A stretch of DNA of 64,000 nucleotides, taken from the NCBI GenBank assembly GCA_017553785.1, contig JAFZKD010000116.1, forward strand, positions 1 to 64,000. Direction: 5' to 3'. This document shows positions 54,232 to 63,018 of this stretch, piece after piece. Position 1 is the first letter of the stretch; every line of letters begins with the position of its first letter. The translations under genes and the position numbers were made by a program. The notes under the pieces were generated by a model that saw only the letters and a list, made by a program, of their open reading frames with translations, ran no database searches and was not told the DNA's origin. This DNA is from Muribaculaceae bacterium. GTDB taxonomy: Bacteria > Bacteroidota > Bacteroidia > Bacteroidales > Muribaculaceae.

Positions 54232-54582
54232 AAGATTCTATAAATTTGATTGGGTTTTATCCTGCAAAAGTAAATAAAAAATGTTGGATTTTTACGCCTG
54301 GAGGATAAAAAAGTCAAGACCATGCTTATCTTCATGGGCAAAAACGAGGTTTGGGTGTGCCAACCTCCAACTTTGTTCAACGGACTAATAGTCCCAATAA
54401 TAATGCAAGCCTATAAAGACAGCAAGTGATCTTGAGGTGCACAAATCAATCACATTACCCCAATTATTCAAATTATAACGGCATTACTTCCACAACATCA
54501 TGACAAATTTTGCGTTTTAAGGTATGTATCACAAAAAAAGTTCCTAAATTTGCAGATTAGTTATTTCCGTATTAGCAGACTC
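54232..54582. other. Intergenic region with two promoter boxes
   Basis: A 351 bp divergent gap without a gene. The minus strand has TACTTTTG at 54272-54265 (S41 gene) and the plus strand TAAATTTG at 54545-54552 (DUF3791 cassette), both TAnnTTTG. Neither has a clear -33 TTTG. I see no other structure. Confidence 0.5.
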
Positions 54583-54807
54583 ATGGAAAGAGAAACTCAA
54601 AATAGGGTAACATATATCATTTATTGTGTGAGCGCTTTTGCCAATAGATACGGCTTGAGCAACAAGCAGGCATATTCCTATCTGAACCGTTTCAAGGGTG
54701 TACATTTCCTTGATGAATGCTACGAAGCTGAGCATCAGTTATCAATCAATGATGCTGTTGATGATTTATCTGTCATTTGTCATCGCAACGGAGGGGCACT
54801 GGTATGA
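54583..54807 (+). CDS. DUF3791 domain protein
   Basis: The 74-residue protein matches DUF3791: TYIIYCVSAFANRYGLSNKQ, then AYSYLNRFKGVHFLDECYEA and the LSINDAVDDLS end. The family is small, helical and cytoplasmic, and regularly encoded beside DUF3990. It overlaps the DUF3990 gene by 4 bp (ATGA), so the two are translationally coupled. An antitoxin role is a reasonable inference from gene order, not shown. Confidence 0.82.
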   Translation: MERETQNRVTYIIYCVSAFANRYGLSNKQAYSYLNRFKGVHFLDECYEAEHQLSINDAVDDLSVICHRNGGALV

Positions 54808-55289
54808 TAATAAAGCTGTTTCACGGTTCAAATGTCGCTATCGAAACAATAGACTTATCGAAAAGTCTTGCAGATAAGGACTTCGGTAGAGGTTTTTACC
54901 TTACCGATATCGAATCACAAGCGATGGCAATGGCACAAAGGCGAGTGCGCATTATGGGACATGGAGAGCCCATTATTACCATTTTTGGTTTGGATGACAG
55001 TTGTTTGCTACGCACCAACTTGAACATAAAGTTTTTTTCTGATGAAGTCAGCACAGAATGGGCTGAGTTTGTCAATGCCAATCGCAATGCCTCGCAAACG
55101 GGCTTCACACATCCTTTTGATATTGTAATTGGTCCGGTTGCCAATGACGGAGTCGCTTTTCAGCTTGAAAGGTATAATGAAGGCGCAATAGATCTTGAAA
55201 CATTGGCTCGCGAACTGGCTTATCACAAACTGAATCGTCAATACTTCTTTGGGACAGACAAAGCTATAAATTATTTGAAAAGATTATAA
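54804..55289 (+). CDS. DUF3990 protein, ADP-ribosyltransferase-like fold
   Basis: The 161-residue protein is DUF3990: MIIKLFHGSNVAIETIDLSK, then DKDFGRGFYLTDIESQAMAM, PFDIVIGPVANDGV and LNRQYFFGTDKAINYL. His7 (LFHGS) and Tyr32 (GFYLT), spaced as in the H-Y-E/Q triad of ADP-ribosyltransferases, and a Gln near the end (NRQYFF) suggest an ART fold that transfers ADP-ribose from NAD. The target is unknown. The ATG is in the overlap with the previous gene. The set of three genes behaves like a toxin with two small partners. Confidence 0.85.
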   Translation: MIIKLFHGSNVAIETIDLSKSLADKDFGRGFYLTDIESQAMAMAQRRVRIMGHGEPIITIFGLDDSCLLRTNLNIKFFSDEVSTEWAEFVNANRNASQTGFTHPFDIVIGPVANDGVAFQLERYNEGAIDLETLARELAYHKLNRQYFFGTDKAINYLKRL

Positions 55290-55507
55290 TGAACAATGAA
55301 ATAAAGTTTTTAATTGATACTCTCACCAAGAACCTGGTTCTTAGGGTGATGACAGACTTTGGAATCTCCATCAAGGAAGCACTGGATGCTGTCTATAATT
55401 CTCAACTCTATGATAAAATATTGGATCTTGAAACGGGTCTATATTATCAGAGTGCCGGATACAATTACCAATTGCTTCACAAGGAATTGGTGGAAGGAAA
55501 ACTCTAA
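55289..55507 (+). CDS. Small DUF3791-like protein
   Basis: A 72-residue protein that follows DUF3990 with a TAATG overlap. The core VLRVMTDFGISIKEALDAVY and then KILDLETGLYYQSAGYNYQL has the helical rhythm of DUF3791-like proteins, but less clearly than the first gene. It is probably a second partner of the DUF3990 enzyme. Not recognised with certainty. Confidence 0.75.
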   Translation: MNNEIKFLIDTLTKNLVLRVMTDFGISIKEALDAVYNSQLYDKILDLETGLYYQSAGYNYQLLHKELVEGKL

Positions 55508-55550
55508 TGTTTTAGGCGTTATAAATCATACTTAAAACTAACAACTGAAT

Positions 55551-55943
55551 ATGACTAAACGGTTTTTCATAGCTTTTTTCGCCGTGTGCATAGTGGCCTT
55601 AAGTGGCTGGGCCGATGATAATTATGCCGAAGCAACCTTTGAGGTCAAGAGCCACGATTTCGGCTCCATCAAGGAGGCTAACGGACCCGTGTCTTGTACC
55701 TTTGAGTTCACCAATACGGGGGACAAACCGCTGCTCATCATCGATGCGACAGCCTCCTGCGGCTGCACGAGGCCCGAATACCCTTCAAAGCCCATAAAGC
55801 CCGGCAAGAAAGGGAAAATCAAGGTGACCTATAGCCCCATCGGGCGTCCTGGCGCCTTTAAAAAGAGCGTCAAAATCAAGACAAACGGCCGTGAGCGCAC
55901 CACGACATTACGCATCGAGGGCACCGTCATCCCCAAGAAATAA
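55551..55943 (+). CDS. DUF1573 secreted protein
   Basis: The 130-residue protein has a signal peptide (FFIAFFAVCIVALSGWA) and one DUF1573 domain (FEVKSHDFGSIKEANGPVSC, DATASCGCTRPEYPSKPIKP, TYSPIGRPGAFKKSVKIKTN). DUF1573 is an immunoglobulin-like fold; the SCGCT cysteines are conserved. Function unknown, presumed periplasmic. It abuts the next DUF1573 gene, whose GTG start directly follows this stop. Confidence 0.93.
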   Translation: MTKRFFIAFFAVCIVALSGWADDNYAEATFEVKSHDFGSIKEANGPVSCTFEFTNTGDKPLLIIDATASCGCTRPEYPSKPIKPGKKGKIKVTYSPIGRPGAFKKSVKIKTNGRERTTTLRIEGTVIPKK

Positions 55944-57047
55944 GTGAAACCTCACGCACAAATACTGACCCTGCTGCTAGCAGTGATTACACTGACGTCA
56001 ACCGCCCAGCCTCAAGCCACTTGGCTGGAGCGACAACACGATTTCGGCGTTTTCCAGGAAAAAAACGGCAAGGTAAAGTGCGGTATCAGGTTGGTGAACA
56101 CGGGCGATGAGCCATTGCTCATCGTCAAGGCACAGGCCGGATGCGGCTGCACAGCAATCACTTACCCCGATGAGCCGATCATGCCCGGGGATACTGCTAC
56201 CGTAGGAATTACCTATAACCCGTCGGGGCGTCCCGGAAAATTCACCAAGCAGGCCATCATCTTTACTAACACAGAGCCTAAACGCACTATCCTGGAAATC
56301 AAAGGCAATGTGATTCCCACCGATGCCACGCTAGACAGGCAATATCCGTTGCAGGCTGGCTCGTTGCGTATCAGCCAACGGAGCATCCCCTTTGGGGAGC
56401 TTGTGAAAGGCAAGAACAAGATGCTGTACCTGAGTGCCTACAATGCCTCGACCGACACCATGCTGGTGCACGTCACGGGCGAAAAGCCCCATATACACCC
56501 CGCCATTGTCCCCGATACAGTACCACCGGCCCAAGTCACAGCGCTTACCGTACATTACCTATCTGGGCATGCGCCTCTATGGGGGTTTAACATAGATACC
56601 CTGATGCTGTCGTGCGTACCCCTCAGGCAACCATCTGATGTAAAATCAGGGAGCGAGACCATCAATGTGATGGCCCAGGTGATGGAAGACTTCAGCAACC
56701 TCACCGATCAAGAACGACAGGATGCCCCAGTCGCCTGGACGGATTGTGACGACCGCATCGATTTTGGGACAATAACAACCCAAGAAACCGTCACGCGCAC
56801 GTTCACCATCACCAACAAGGGAAAAGCCAAGCTTCTCATCAGGCGGTTGTGGATACCCAATGACGAAGACATCACAATCACCATCGATCGTATCGAAATC
56901 AAACACAACAAGTCGGCAACCGTCAAAGTGACTGTCAACACCTCGAGATTAAACGGAAACATCTTGGATGTGCCGCTCACGCTCATATCTAACGATCCCG
57001 ACTCACCGCGACGAACCATCAGGCTGGTAGGCATCATTGACAAATAA
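55944..57047 (+). CDS. DUF1573 multidomain secreted protein
   Basis: The 367-residue protein starts at a GTG immediately after the upstream TAA. After a signal peptide (LLLAVITLTSTAQPQ) comes a first DUF1573 domain (WLERQHDFGVFQEKNGKVKC, QAGCGCTAITYPDEPIMPGD), then two further Ig-like domains of the same origin (LRISQRSIPFGELVKGKNKM; DRIDFGTITTQETVTRTFTI) that lack the cysteines. Presumably a periplasmic or surface beta-sandwich protein. Co-transcribed with the shorter DUF1573 gene. Confidence 0.9.
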   Translation: MKPHAQILTLLLAVITLTSTAQPQATWLERQHDFGVFQEKNGKVKCGIRLVNTGDEPLLIVKAQAGCGCTAITYPDEPIMPGDTATVGITYNPSGRPGKFTKQAIIFTNTEPKRTILEIKGNVIPTDATLDRQYPLQAGSLRISQRSIPFGELVKGKNKMLYLSAYNASTDTMLVHVTGEKPHIHPAIVPDTVPPAQVTALTVHYLSGHAPLWGFNIDTLMLSCVPLRQPSDVKSGSETINVMAQVMEDFSNLTDQERQDAPVAWTDCDDRIDFGTITTQETVTRTFTITNKGKAKLLIRRLWIPNDEDITITIDRIEIKHNKSATVKVTVNTSRLNGNILDVPLTLISNDPDSPRRTIRLVGIIDK

Positions 57048-57066
57048 ATAAGAACAAACGACAAAT

Positions 57067-58218
57067 ATGGCAAAATCAAGAATCGTACAACATACCGAAG
57101 AGTGCCCTGAACTCCACCATCCTGAAAACGAAGAACAGTATTCCGGATTACAGGTGAACAGCGGTGTGGAGCAGCCACCCATCGTCAATCCCTACCTCAA
57201 ACGCAAGCGCAAGCCTCAGTTGACACCCGCCGAGTATGTCGAGGGTATCCGCAAGGGCAACCGCGCAGTGCTGGGACAGGCCGTGACCTTGGTTGAGAGC
57301 CGTAATGCCGAGCACCAGATTATTGCCCAAGAGGTCATCGAGAAATGCCTGCCTTACACCGGCAATTCCCGACGCATCGGCATCACGGGAGTGCCTGGCG
57401 CTGGAAAAAGCACTTCGATCGACTCCTTCGGCATGCACGTCATCAAGCAGGGGCACAAATTGGCGGTTCTGGCCATCGATCCTAGCAGTGAACGCTCCAA
57501 AGGGTCCATCCTGGGCGACAAAACACGCATGGAACGGCTCGCCATTGAACCCGATGTGTTCATACGCCCTTCCCCCTCGGCAGGTTCGTTGGGCGGTGTG
57601 GCGCGCAAGACTCGCGAGACCATCGTGCTATGCGAGGCTGCGGGCTATGACACCATTTTTGTCGAGACCGTCGGCGTGGGACAGAGCGAGATCGCCGTCC
57701 ACTCGATGGTGGACTATTTTCTGCTGATTCAACTGGCAGGAACCGGCGACGAGCTGCAAGGCATCAAACGAGGCATCATGGAGATGGCCGACGGCATCGT
57801 CATCAACAAGTGTGACGGCGACAACATCGAGCGGGCCGAACTAGCGGCTGCCCAATTCCGCAACGCCCTCCACCTTTATCCCCTACCCCCCAGCGGTTTC
57901 CTTCCCGAGGTCATCACCTATTCGGGTTATTACGACCTGAACATCGAAGGTGTATGGGACATGATAGACCGCTACTTTGCCCATGTCAAGGCAAGCGGCT
58001 ACTTCGATGAGAAACGTCATGAGCAGGAGCGCTACTGGATGCGCGAGACCATCAACGAGCAGCTGCTGGCACGCTTCTATTTCGACCCTGAAATCGAACG
58101 GTTGCTCAACATCAAGGAGGAAACTGTGCTGGCCGGCAAGCAGACCTCGTTTGTCGCTGCCAGCGACGTGCTCAACTTCTATTACGACAAAATCACTAAA
58201 GAGAATTCCAAGCAATGA
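57067..58218 (+). CDS. meaB: Methylmalonyl-CoA mutase-associated GTPase
   Basis: The 383-residue protein is MeaB (ArgK), the G-protein chaperone that protects and reloads the B12-dependent methylmalonyl-CoA mutase used in the propionate pathway. The G1 motif is GVPGAGKST at about 108-116; other motifs are VAVLAIDPSSERSKGSILGD-like AIDPSSERSKGSILGDKTRM, EAAGYDTIFVETVGVGQSEI and VINKCDGDN. There is an N-terminal extension of about 45 residues rich in Glu and Gln, longer than usual. The mutase genes are not in the window. Confidence 0.95.
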   Translation: MAKSRIVQHTEECPELHHPENEEQYSGLQVNSGVEQPPIVNPYLKRKRKPQLTPAEYVEGIRKGNRAVLGQAVTLVESRNAEHQIIAQEVIEKCLPYTGNSRRIGITGVPGAGKSTSIDSFGMHVIKQGHKLAVLAIDPSSERSKGSILGDKTRMERLAIEPDVFIRPSPSAGSLGGVARKTRETIVLCEAAGYDTIFVETVGVGQSEIAVHSMVDYFLLIQLAGTGDELQGIKRGIMEMADGIVINKCDGDNIERAELAAAQFRNALHLYPLPPSGFLPEVITYSGYYDLNIEGVWDMIDRYFAHVKASGYFDEKRHEQERYWMRETINEQLLARFYFDPEIERLLNIKEETVLAGKQTSFVAASDVLNFYYDKITKENSKQ

Positions 58219-58694
58219 AATGTCTGACAATCGCTCTCGCCATGTGCGCCGTGCTGTTGTTGTGCTGCAACTGTTCAGTGTTCAACAAGTTGAACATGGC
58301 CCAGAACGTCTATGATGCGGCAATGTCTGTCTCCTATACCACACTGGACAACTACTTCGTGCGCAACGACGTGAATCACAACAAGCGTCAAGACCTCATT
58401 CTGACCAACAAAGCCGACTTTGAAGGATTCTTCGGAATGGCGGCCACCATGGGCGGTCTGCCCACCGACATCAACTGGAACAAGCAGTATGTGGTAGCTG
58501 TTGTCCTGCCCGAGACCAACCGCATGACGACCGTCACGCCCATTGACGTGAGGCAGGACGGCAACAAGGTGGTGTTCTGCTACAAGGTGGATCGGGGCGA
58601 AAAGACAACCTACACGATGATGCCCTTCACCGCTGTAGCCCTCGACAAACCGACCAACTCACAACAGATGGAGTTCTTCTTCCTCGAAAAATAA
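58215..58694 (+). CDS. Secreted protein of unknown function
   Basis: The 159-residue protein overlaps meaB by 4 bp and has a hydrophobic, Cys-rich N-terminus (ALAMCAVLLLCCNCSVFN) that may be a signal peptide or lipoprotein signal; the lipobox is not clear. The mature part includes NKQYVVAVVLPETNRMTTVT and DGNKVVFCYKVDRGEKTTYT, beta-rich. No domain recognised. Confidence 0.72.
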   Translation: MKCLTIALAMCAVLLLCCNCSVFNKLNMAQNVYDAAMSVSYTTLDNYFVRNDVNHNKRQDLILTNKADFEGFFGMAATMGGLPTDINWNKQYVVAVVLPETNRMTTVTPIDVRQDGNKVVFCYKVDRGEKTTYTMMPFTAVALDKPTNSQQMEFFFLEK

Positions 58695-58701
58695 GGCAAC
58701 T

Positions 58702-59223
58702 ATGGGAGAATACTGTTACCGATACCCGCACCCTGCTGTGACTACCGACTGTGTCGTGTTCGGCTATGATGGACTACACCTCAACGTGCTGCTCATCGAG
58801 CGGGGCGGTGAGCCGTACAAGGGCTGCTGGGCTTTCCCCGGCGGATTCCTCAACATCGACGAGGACGCACCCGACGGCGCCCGACGTGAACTGCATGAGG
58901 AAACCGGACTCCATGTGACCAATATCGAGCAACTGGGTGCCTTTACGGCCCCGAACCGTGATCCGCGGGAGCGCATCATTTCCATCGCCTATTTCACACT
59001 CACACGCGTTCAAGAAGTCATGGGCGGCGACGATGCGCGGGTGGCAAAATGGTTTCCCATCAATCATCTGCCCCAGCTGGCTTTTGACCATCAACAGATG
59101 TTCGAACAGGCGCTGCAGCGGCTATCCGATTGCCTGAAACTCAAGACTGGTAATTTCTTTAGCGGCGACTTTTCCTACGAGGAAATCGATATGATTTATT
59201 TCGCCACACTGACCAAGAGATAA
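58702..59223 (+). CDS. Nudix hydrolase
   Basis: The 173-residue protein has a canonical Nudix box at about residues 48-70 (GFLNIDEDAPDGARRELHEE followed by TGL), preceded by WAFPGG. It begins AVTTDCVVFGYDGLHLNVLL, the pattern of the ADP-ribose/NAD-linked or NrtR-like Nudix group, but no DNA-binding domain follows, so it is an enzyme. It hydrolyses nucleoside diphosphates linked to other groups; the exact substrate is unknown. 7 bp after the unknown secreted gene. Confidence 0.93.
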   Translation: MGEYCYRYPHPAVTTDCVVFGYDGLHLNVLLIERGGEPYKGCWAFPGGFLNIDEDAPDGARRELHEETGLHVTNIEQLGAFTAPNRDPRERIISIAYFTLTRVQEVMGGDDARVAKWFPINHLPQLAFDHQQMFEQALQRLSDCLKLKTGNFFSGDFSYEEIDMIYFATLTKR

Positions 59224-59249
59224 TTCCGCTTAGAATTGTTAACGAATTT

Positions 59250-59287
59250 AAATTTTGTGATAACAATATGACGTTATCGCAAATTTT
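59250..59287 (+). terminator. Inverted repeat ending the Nudix transcript
   Basis: AAATTTTGTGATAAC and GTTATCGCAAATTTT pair over 15 bp with two non-Watson-Crick positions, then TTGTTAATTTT. It lies 26 bp after the Nudix stop. It could be a weak terminator or a regulatory palindrome. Confidence 0.5.
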
Positions 59288-59342
59288 TGTTAATTTTAGG
59301 CCAATTTATGTCACAAAATTATGTTATATAACATGTTTGCAC

Positions 59343-59505
59343 TATTTTTGCATTGGTTTTTCATGGTAATAGTTTTTAAGGTTATTAAATCTCAAGTGCC
59401 GTGAGGCAGTTGTTTTTTAAAGAATGTTTAAGGTTTATGTTAATGGTATTAGAAGGTTAATTAGTTAAGCAATCCCCGACGTGAGTCGAGGATTTCCTTT
59501 TTTTA
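59343..59505 (+). ncRNA. Candidate small RNA
   Basis: A -7 box TATTTTTG (59343-59350, with TATG 19 bp upstream) precedes about 150 nt without an open frame, ending in a strong terminator: AATCCcCGAC/GTCGaGGATT around GTGA (59472-59495), then TTTTTTT. A small TGCC-GTGA-GGCA hairpin is inside at 59397-59408. It is a free-standing transcription unit in a 357 bp gap. It might be a 6S-like or other small RNA; I cannot name it. Confidence 0.4.
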
Positions 59506-59580
59506 TGGCGAAAAGAATGCCTCATTCACCAATAAATCTTTAACTTTGCATCCATAATACATCATTTACTTTTCGCAACT

Positions 59581-60426
59581 ATGAACAAGAACCTCATTTT
59601 TGTCCTTGTAGCATTGACCACCCTGTTGTCCTGTGGCAACAACAGTAAATCCCCAGTCAATGAGGAAATGGCGGTTACCGATGCCGCCCAATGCAATTTC
59701 AAGAATATCAAGCAGCACAAGATGTTTGCTTATAGTGATAGGGATGGCGACACGCTCTACTTCGACAACTCGTTCAAGGCTCTTTGGCCCGAGATGATCA
59801 ACGGCAAACCGTGCCCGGTACTCCAGCAGGCCCTGCTGCGTTCCATGACCGACAGCGCCGAACTCAACAAGCTGGATATCGTCATTGAATTTCTGCTTAA
59901 TCCCAGCAGTTACACTGAATGCGACAGCAAACGGCTCATTCCGATAAAAGCCGTCAAGGACGATGAAAACAAGCTCTCGACCAGCGAGGTGGAAGTTACT
60001 TTAGAGAGCATGACCGACCGTTTGATCACCTACCGTCTCGCCACCTATTCCTATATGGCAGGTGGAGCCCACGGCATCTATGCCAACAACTACACGACCT
60101 ATGACCTCCTGACCGAGAATGCGGTCGCGCTGAGCGATGTCATTGCCGACACCACACTGTTGCGCTCCACCATCCTCAAGTCCATCAAGCAGGTGAATAA
60201 CTACGACAAGGACGACCTGTTCATTCCTGACAACGGACTGTTGCCCCTGCCGGGTGATTTCTATATACAGGACCATGTGCTGCATGTTGTCTACCAAGTC
60301 TATGAGATTGCAAGCTATGCCCAAGGCATGATTGACGCACCCATCTACCCCTATTTGCTCAAACCCGAGGAAATGAAGCGCCTGTTCACCCCCTACGGCC
60401 TGGAACTCATCGACTACACCGAATAA
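59581..60426 (+). CDS. DUF3298 lipoprotein (RsiV-like C-terminal)
   Basis: The 281-residue protein has a lipoprotein signal (LVALTTLLSCGNN, Cys18). The second half has the DUF3298 pattern (YSYMAGGAHGIYANNYTTYD, FIPDNGLLPLPGDFYIQDHV, VYEIASYAQGMIDAPIYPYL) found in RsiV-type proteins that bind lysozyme. The first part is likely DUF4163-like. Presumed on the periplasmic side of a membrane. A hairpin with perfect 13 bp arms lies 30 bp after the stop. Confidence 0.87.
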   Translation: MNKNLIFVLVALTTLLSCGNNSKSPVNEEMAVTDAAQCNFKNIKQHKMFAYSDRDGDTLYFDNSFKALWPEMINGKPCPVLQQALLRSMTDSAELNKLDIVIEFLLNPSSYTECDSKRLIPIKAVKDDENKLSTSEVEVTLESMTDRLITYRLATYSYMAGGAHGIYANNYTTYDLLTENAVALSDVIADTTLLRSTILKSIKQVNNYDKDDLFIPDNGLLPLPGDFYIQDHVLHVVYQVYEIASYAQGMIDAPIYPYLLKPEEMKRLFTPYGLELIDYTE

Positions 60427-60456
60427 ATCAGAACAAACGGGATCACAACTTTTATA

Positions 60457-60496
60457 CTGCTCCGTAACGCCTGAGACAATGGACGTTACGGAGCAG
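60457..60496 (+). terminator. Perfect 13 bp hairpin after the DUF3298 gene
   Basis: CTGCTCCGTAACG pairs exactly with CGTTACGGAGCAG around a 14 nt loop. The tail is TCTATTAAAA, a weak U-run. It shares TGCTCCGTAACRCC with the 42916 hairpin. Confidence 0.65.
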
Positions 60497-60522
60497 CTCT
60501 ATTAAAAAAGTCTGGGGCCGCT

Positions 60523-60551
60523 GCAACTTTTCATTGCCCTTGTTGCGTCTA
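60523..60551 (+). promoter_or_regulatory. ECF-sigma-type promoter for the outer-membrane receptor gene
   Basis: GCAACTT (60523-60529), 16 bp, CGTCTA (60546-60551) is the layout of ECF sigma promoters (-35 with AAC, -10 with CGTC). This differs from every other promoter in the window, which follow TTTG-TAnnTTTG. It lies about 70 bp before the receptor ATG. Confidence 0.5.
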
Positions 60552-60619
60552 TAGGGTGTAAGGCGGAAAGAATATGCCGCCAAACGATAATTGAAACAAA
60601 CAATAATTCCTATAGAACA

Positions 60620-62929
60620 ATGAAAAGAATAGTTATCACCCAAGTTTTGGTTATGGTGGCCTTTTTAATGGCCTCAGCAGCCACATTCACCGGCAAAGTA
60701 GTCGATGAGACGGGATTGCCGGCCGCATTCGCAAACGTTGTTTTACTCAATGCCAGCGACAGTGCGTTTGTCACAGGTACAGTCACCGATGCCAACGGCA
60801 TGTTTAGCCTGGCAGGTGATGCCGCAAGGCCTGTCATCAAGGTCTCCTATCTGGGTTACAAGACACATCTGATGGACGGAAAACAGTCCGACCTGGGCAT
60901 CATCACGCTTGAACCCGAGGCAACGACGCTGGGCGAGGTCATCGTCAAGGGCGAACGCCCTGTGTTCAAATTGAACCCCGAAGGTCTCAAAACTGATGTG
61001 GAGAACACCCTGTTGAGCAATGTGGGCACCGCCAAGGCCGTGCTCGAGAATCTGCCCGGTGTCCAGCGCACAAAGGACGGCATCGAAGTCTTCGGCAAGG
61101 GCGCGCCGCTCATTTACATCAACGGCCGCAAACTCCAGAGCAACGACGAACTGGACCAGATCAGCAGCGAGGATATCAAGAGCGTGCAGTTGATTACCAA
61201 TCCTGGGGCCAAATATGATGCTACGGTAGGTGCTGTGATCCTCATCAAGACCAAGCGTCCGCAGGGCGAGGGCTTCAGTTTCAACACCCAGACATCTTAT
61301 TATGTGAGCGAGTGTCCCGATCTGGCACTTGGCACGAATTGGAACTTCCGTTATCGGGGGCTTGACGTGTTCGGCAGCGTGTGGTATAACGATGACCGTT
61401 CCATTCAGGACGATGAAGTGATACTGGCTGTGAAGGCTGATACCGTGTGGCACATGGACCAGCACATGGATATAAAGAACCACTCCAACTCGCTCTATAC
61501 TTCGATAGGAGCCAACTACATCTTCAACGATGCTCATGCAGCCGGATTCCGCTATGACACCAAGGCTTATTTCCTGGATCGCACTCGTGGCACGTTCACT
61601 GCCGACGTGACCGCCAATGGCCAATTCTATGACCATCTGGACAACAGCATTTACCAGCGCTCTAAGTACAATATGCCCCACACGCTCAACATCTATTATA
61701 ACGGCCAGGTGGGTGGCACCTCGATAGACTTCAACAGCGACTATGTCTTCTCCAAAAACCGCCAGTGGCAGTATAATAATGAGGTGAGTCTGGAGCAGCA
61801 GAGTCGCAAAGTGACCAGTCAGAGTGTTGTGCGCAACCAGCTGTGTGCCACCAAACTTGTGCTCTCTTGGAACCTGTGGGGCGGCAACATGGAAGTGGGT
61901 ACCGAGTTTGACCACACGCGCCGCCACGATGACTACATCAACCCTGAACAAATTGTGCCCACGTCATTCACCGAGCAAAAGGAAAACAACTACATCCTGT
62001 TTGCCGAGTATGCCCACCCGCTGCCCTTCGGCCAGATGATGGTAGGCTTGCGCAACGAGAACGTGACCACCGACTACTACAACCAAGGTGTTCGCATCGC
62101 TGAACAGAGCCGGAGTTACCACCATCTGTTTCCCAGTCTGGGTTTGATGGCACAGGCCGGTCAAGTGCAACTCATGGTAAACTATGCTGCGAAAATTAAG
62201 CGACCTTATTACCATGAATTGAGCAGTAGCGTGACCTACGCCAACCGTTTCACATGGGAGAGTGGCAACCCGCTGTTAAAGCCGTCCATCCGTCACGAGG
62301 CGTCGTTAATGGGGATATACCACTGGGTGACCGTGATGTTGAATTATAAGCACACCGATGACATTATCGTCAACGTAGGTCGCGAGGTGCCTGGCAGCGA
62401 GGCGGTAACGTGGCTCTACCGTGAGAATGTCGATAACGAGGATGCCATGATGCTGATGGTGACGCTTAGCCCACGCTTCGGCCTCTATCAACCCTCACTC
62501 ACGATGGGCATGATGAAGGAATGGATGAAGATACCTTCACCCACTGGTGTTATCAGCCCCAAGCGACCAATTTGGATTGCACAGTTCAACAACAATTTCC
62601 AGTTGACTCCCAGCCTCACCGCCAGCGCCGACTTCATGTTCACCAGCAAGGGCGACCAAGAGAATGTATCATTGACAAAGGCTTTGTACGTGCTCGATTT
62701 GAGTGCAACCAAGTCATTCCTCAACGATCGCCTGTCAGTTCAGGTAAAAGGCCATAATCTGCTGAATTCGCAGCAGCACGTCAGACTGAATTATGGTGAG
62801 CGCACCCTATGGCAGAATTTCCATCAAGACTCGCGCCAACTGGAAGTGACCGTACGCTACAAGTTCAACGCCGCCCAGAGCAAGTACAAGGGCACCGGCG
62901 CAGGCTCAGAAGAGAAGGAGAGACTATAA
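60620..62929 (+). CDS. Outer-membrane beta-barrel receptor (CarboxypepD_reg, OMP_b-brl_3)
   Basis: The 769-residue protein has a signal peptide (VLVMVAFLMASAA), a CarboxypepD_reg domain (FTGKVVDETGLPAAFANVVL), a plug-like region (NLPGVQRTKDGIEVFGKGAP, LIYINGRKLQSNDELDQISS) and an OMP_b-brl_3 barrel to the end (ENVSLTKALYVLDLSATKSF, VKGHNLLNSQQHVRLNYGER). There is no TonB box, and the C-terminus is charged (GAGSEEKERL), so it is the TonB-receptor-like group without the usual plug details. Substrate unknown. It is alone, with an ECF-type promoter. Confidence 0.88.
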   Translation: MKRIVITQVLVMVAFLMASAATFTGKVVDETGLPAAFANVVLLNASDSAFVTGTVTDANGMFSLAGDAARPVIKVSYLGYKTHLMDGKQSDLGIITLEPEATTLGEVIVKGERPVFKLNPEGLKTDVENTLLSNVGTAKAVLENLPGVQRTKDGIEVFGKGAPLIYINGRKLQSNDELDQISSEDIKSVQLITNPGAKYDATVGAVILIKTKRPQGEGFSFNTQTSYYVSECPDLALGTNWNFRYRGLDVFGSVWYNDDRSIQDDEVILAVKADTVWHMDQHMDIKNHSNSLYTSIGANYIFNDAHAAGFRYDTKAYFLDRTRGTFTADVTANGQFYDHLDNSIYQRSKYNMPHTLNIYYNGQVGGTSIDFNSDYVFSKNRQWQYNNEVSLEQQSRKVTSQSVVRNQLCATKLVLSWNLWGGNMEVGTEFDHTRRHDDYINPEQIVPTSFTEQKENNYILFAEYAHPLPFGQMMVGLRNENVTTDYYNQGVRIAEQSRSYHHLFPSLGLMAQAGQVQLMVNYAAKIKRPYYHELSSSVTYANRFTWESGNPLLKPSIRHEASLMGIYHWVTVMLNYKHTDDIIVNVGREVPGSEAVTWLYRENVDNEDAMMLMVTLSPRFGLYQPSLTMGMMKEWMKIPSPTGVISPKRPIWIAQFNNNFQLTPSLTASADFMFTSKGDQENVSLTKALYVLDLSATKSFLNDRLSVQVKGHNLLNSQQHVRLNYGERTLWQNFHQDSRQLEVTVRYKFNAAQSKYKGTGAGSEEKERL

Positions 62930-63018
62930 AAGTTAAGTAGTTAAGAGTGAGAAGTTAGGAGTTAAGAATTCGAAACAACTTCTATCTTCTCTCTCCTAAA
63001 AGCCTGTTTCATTTTTCT

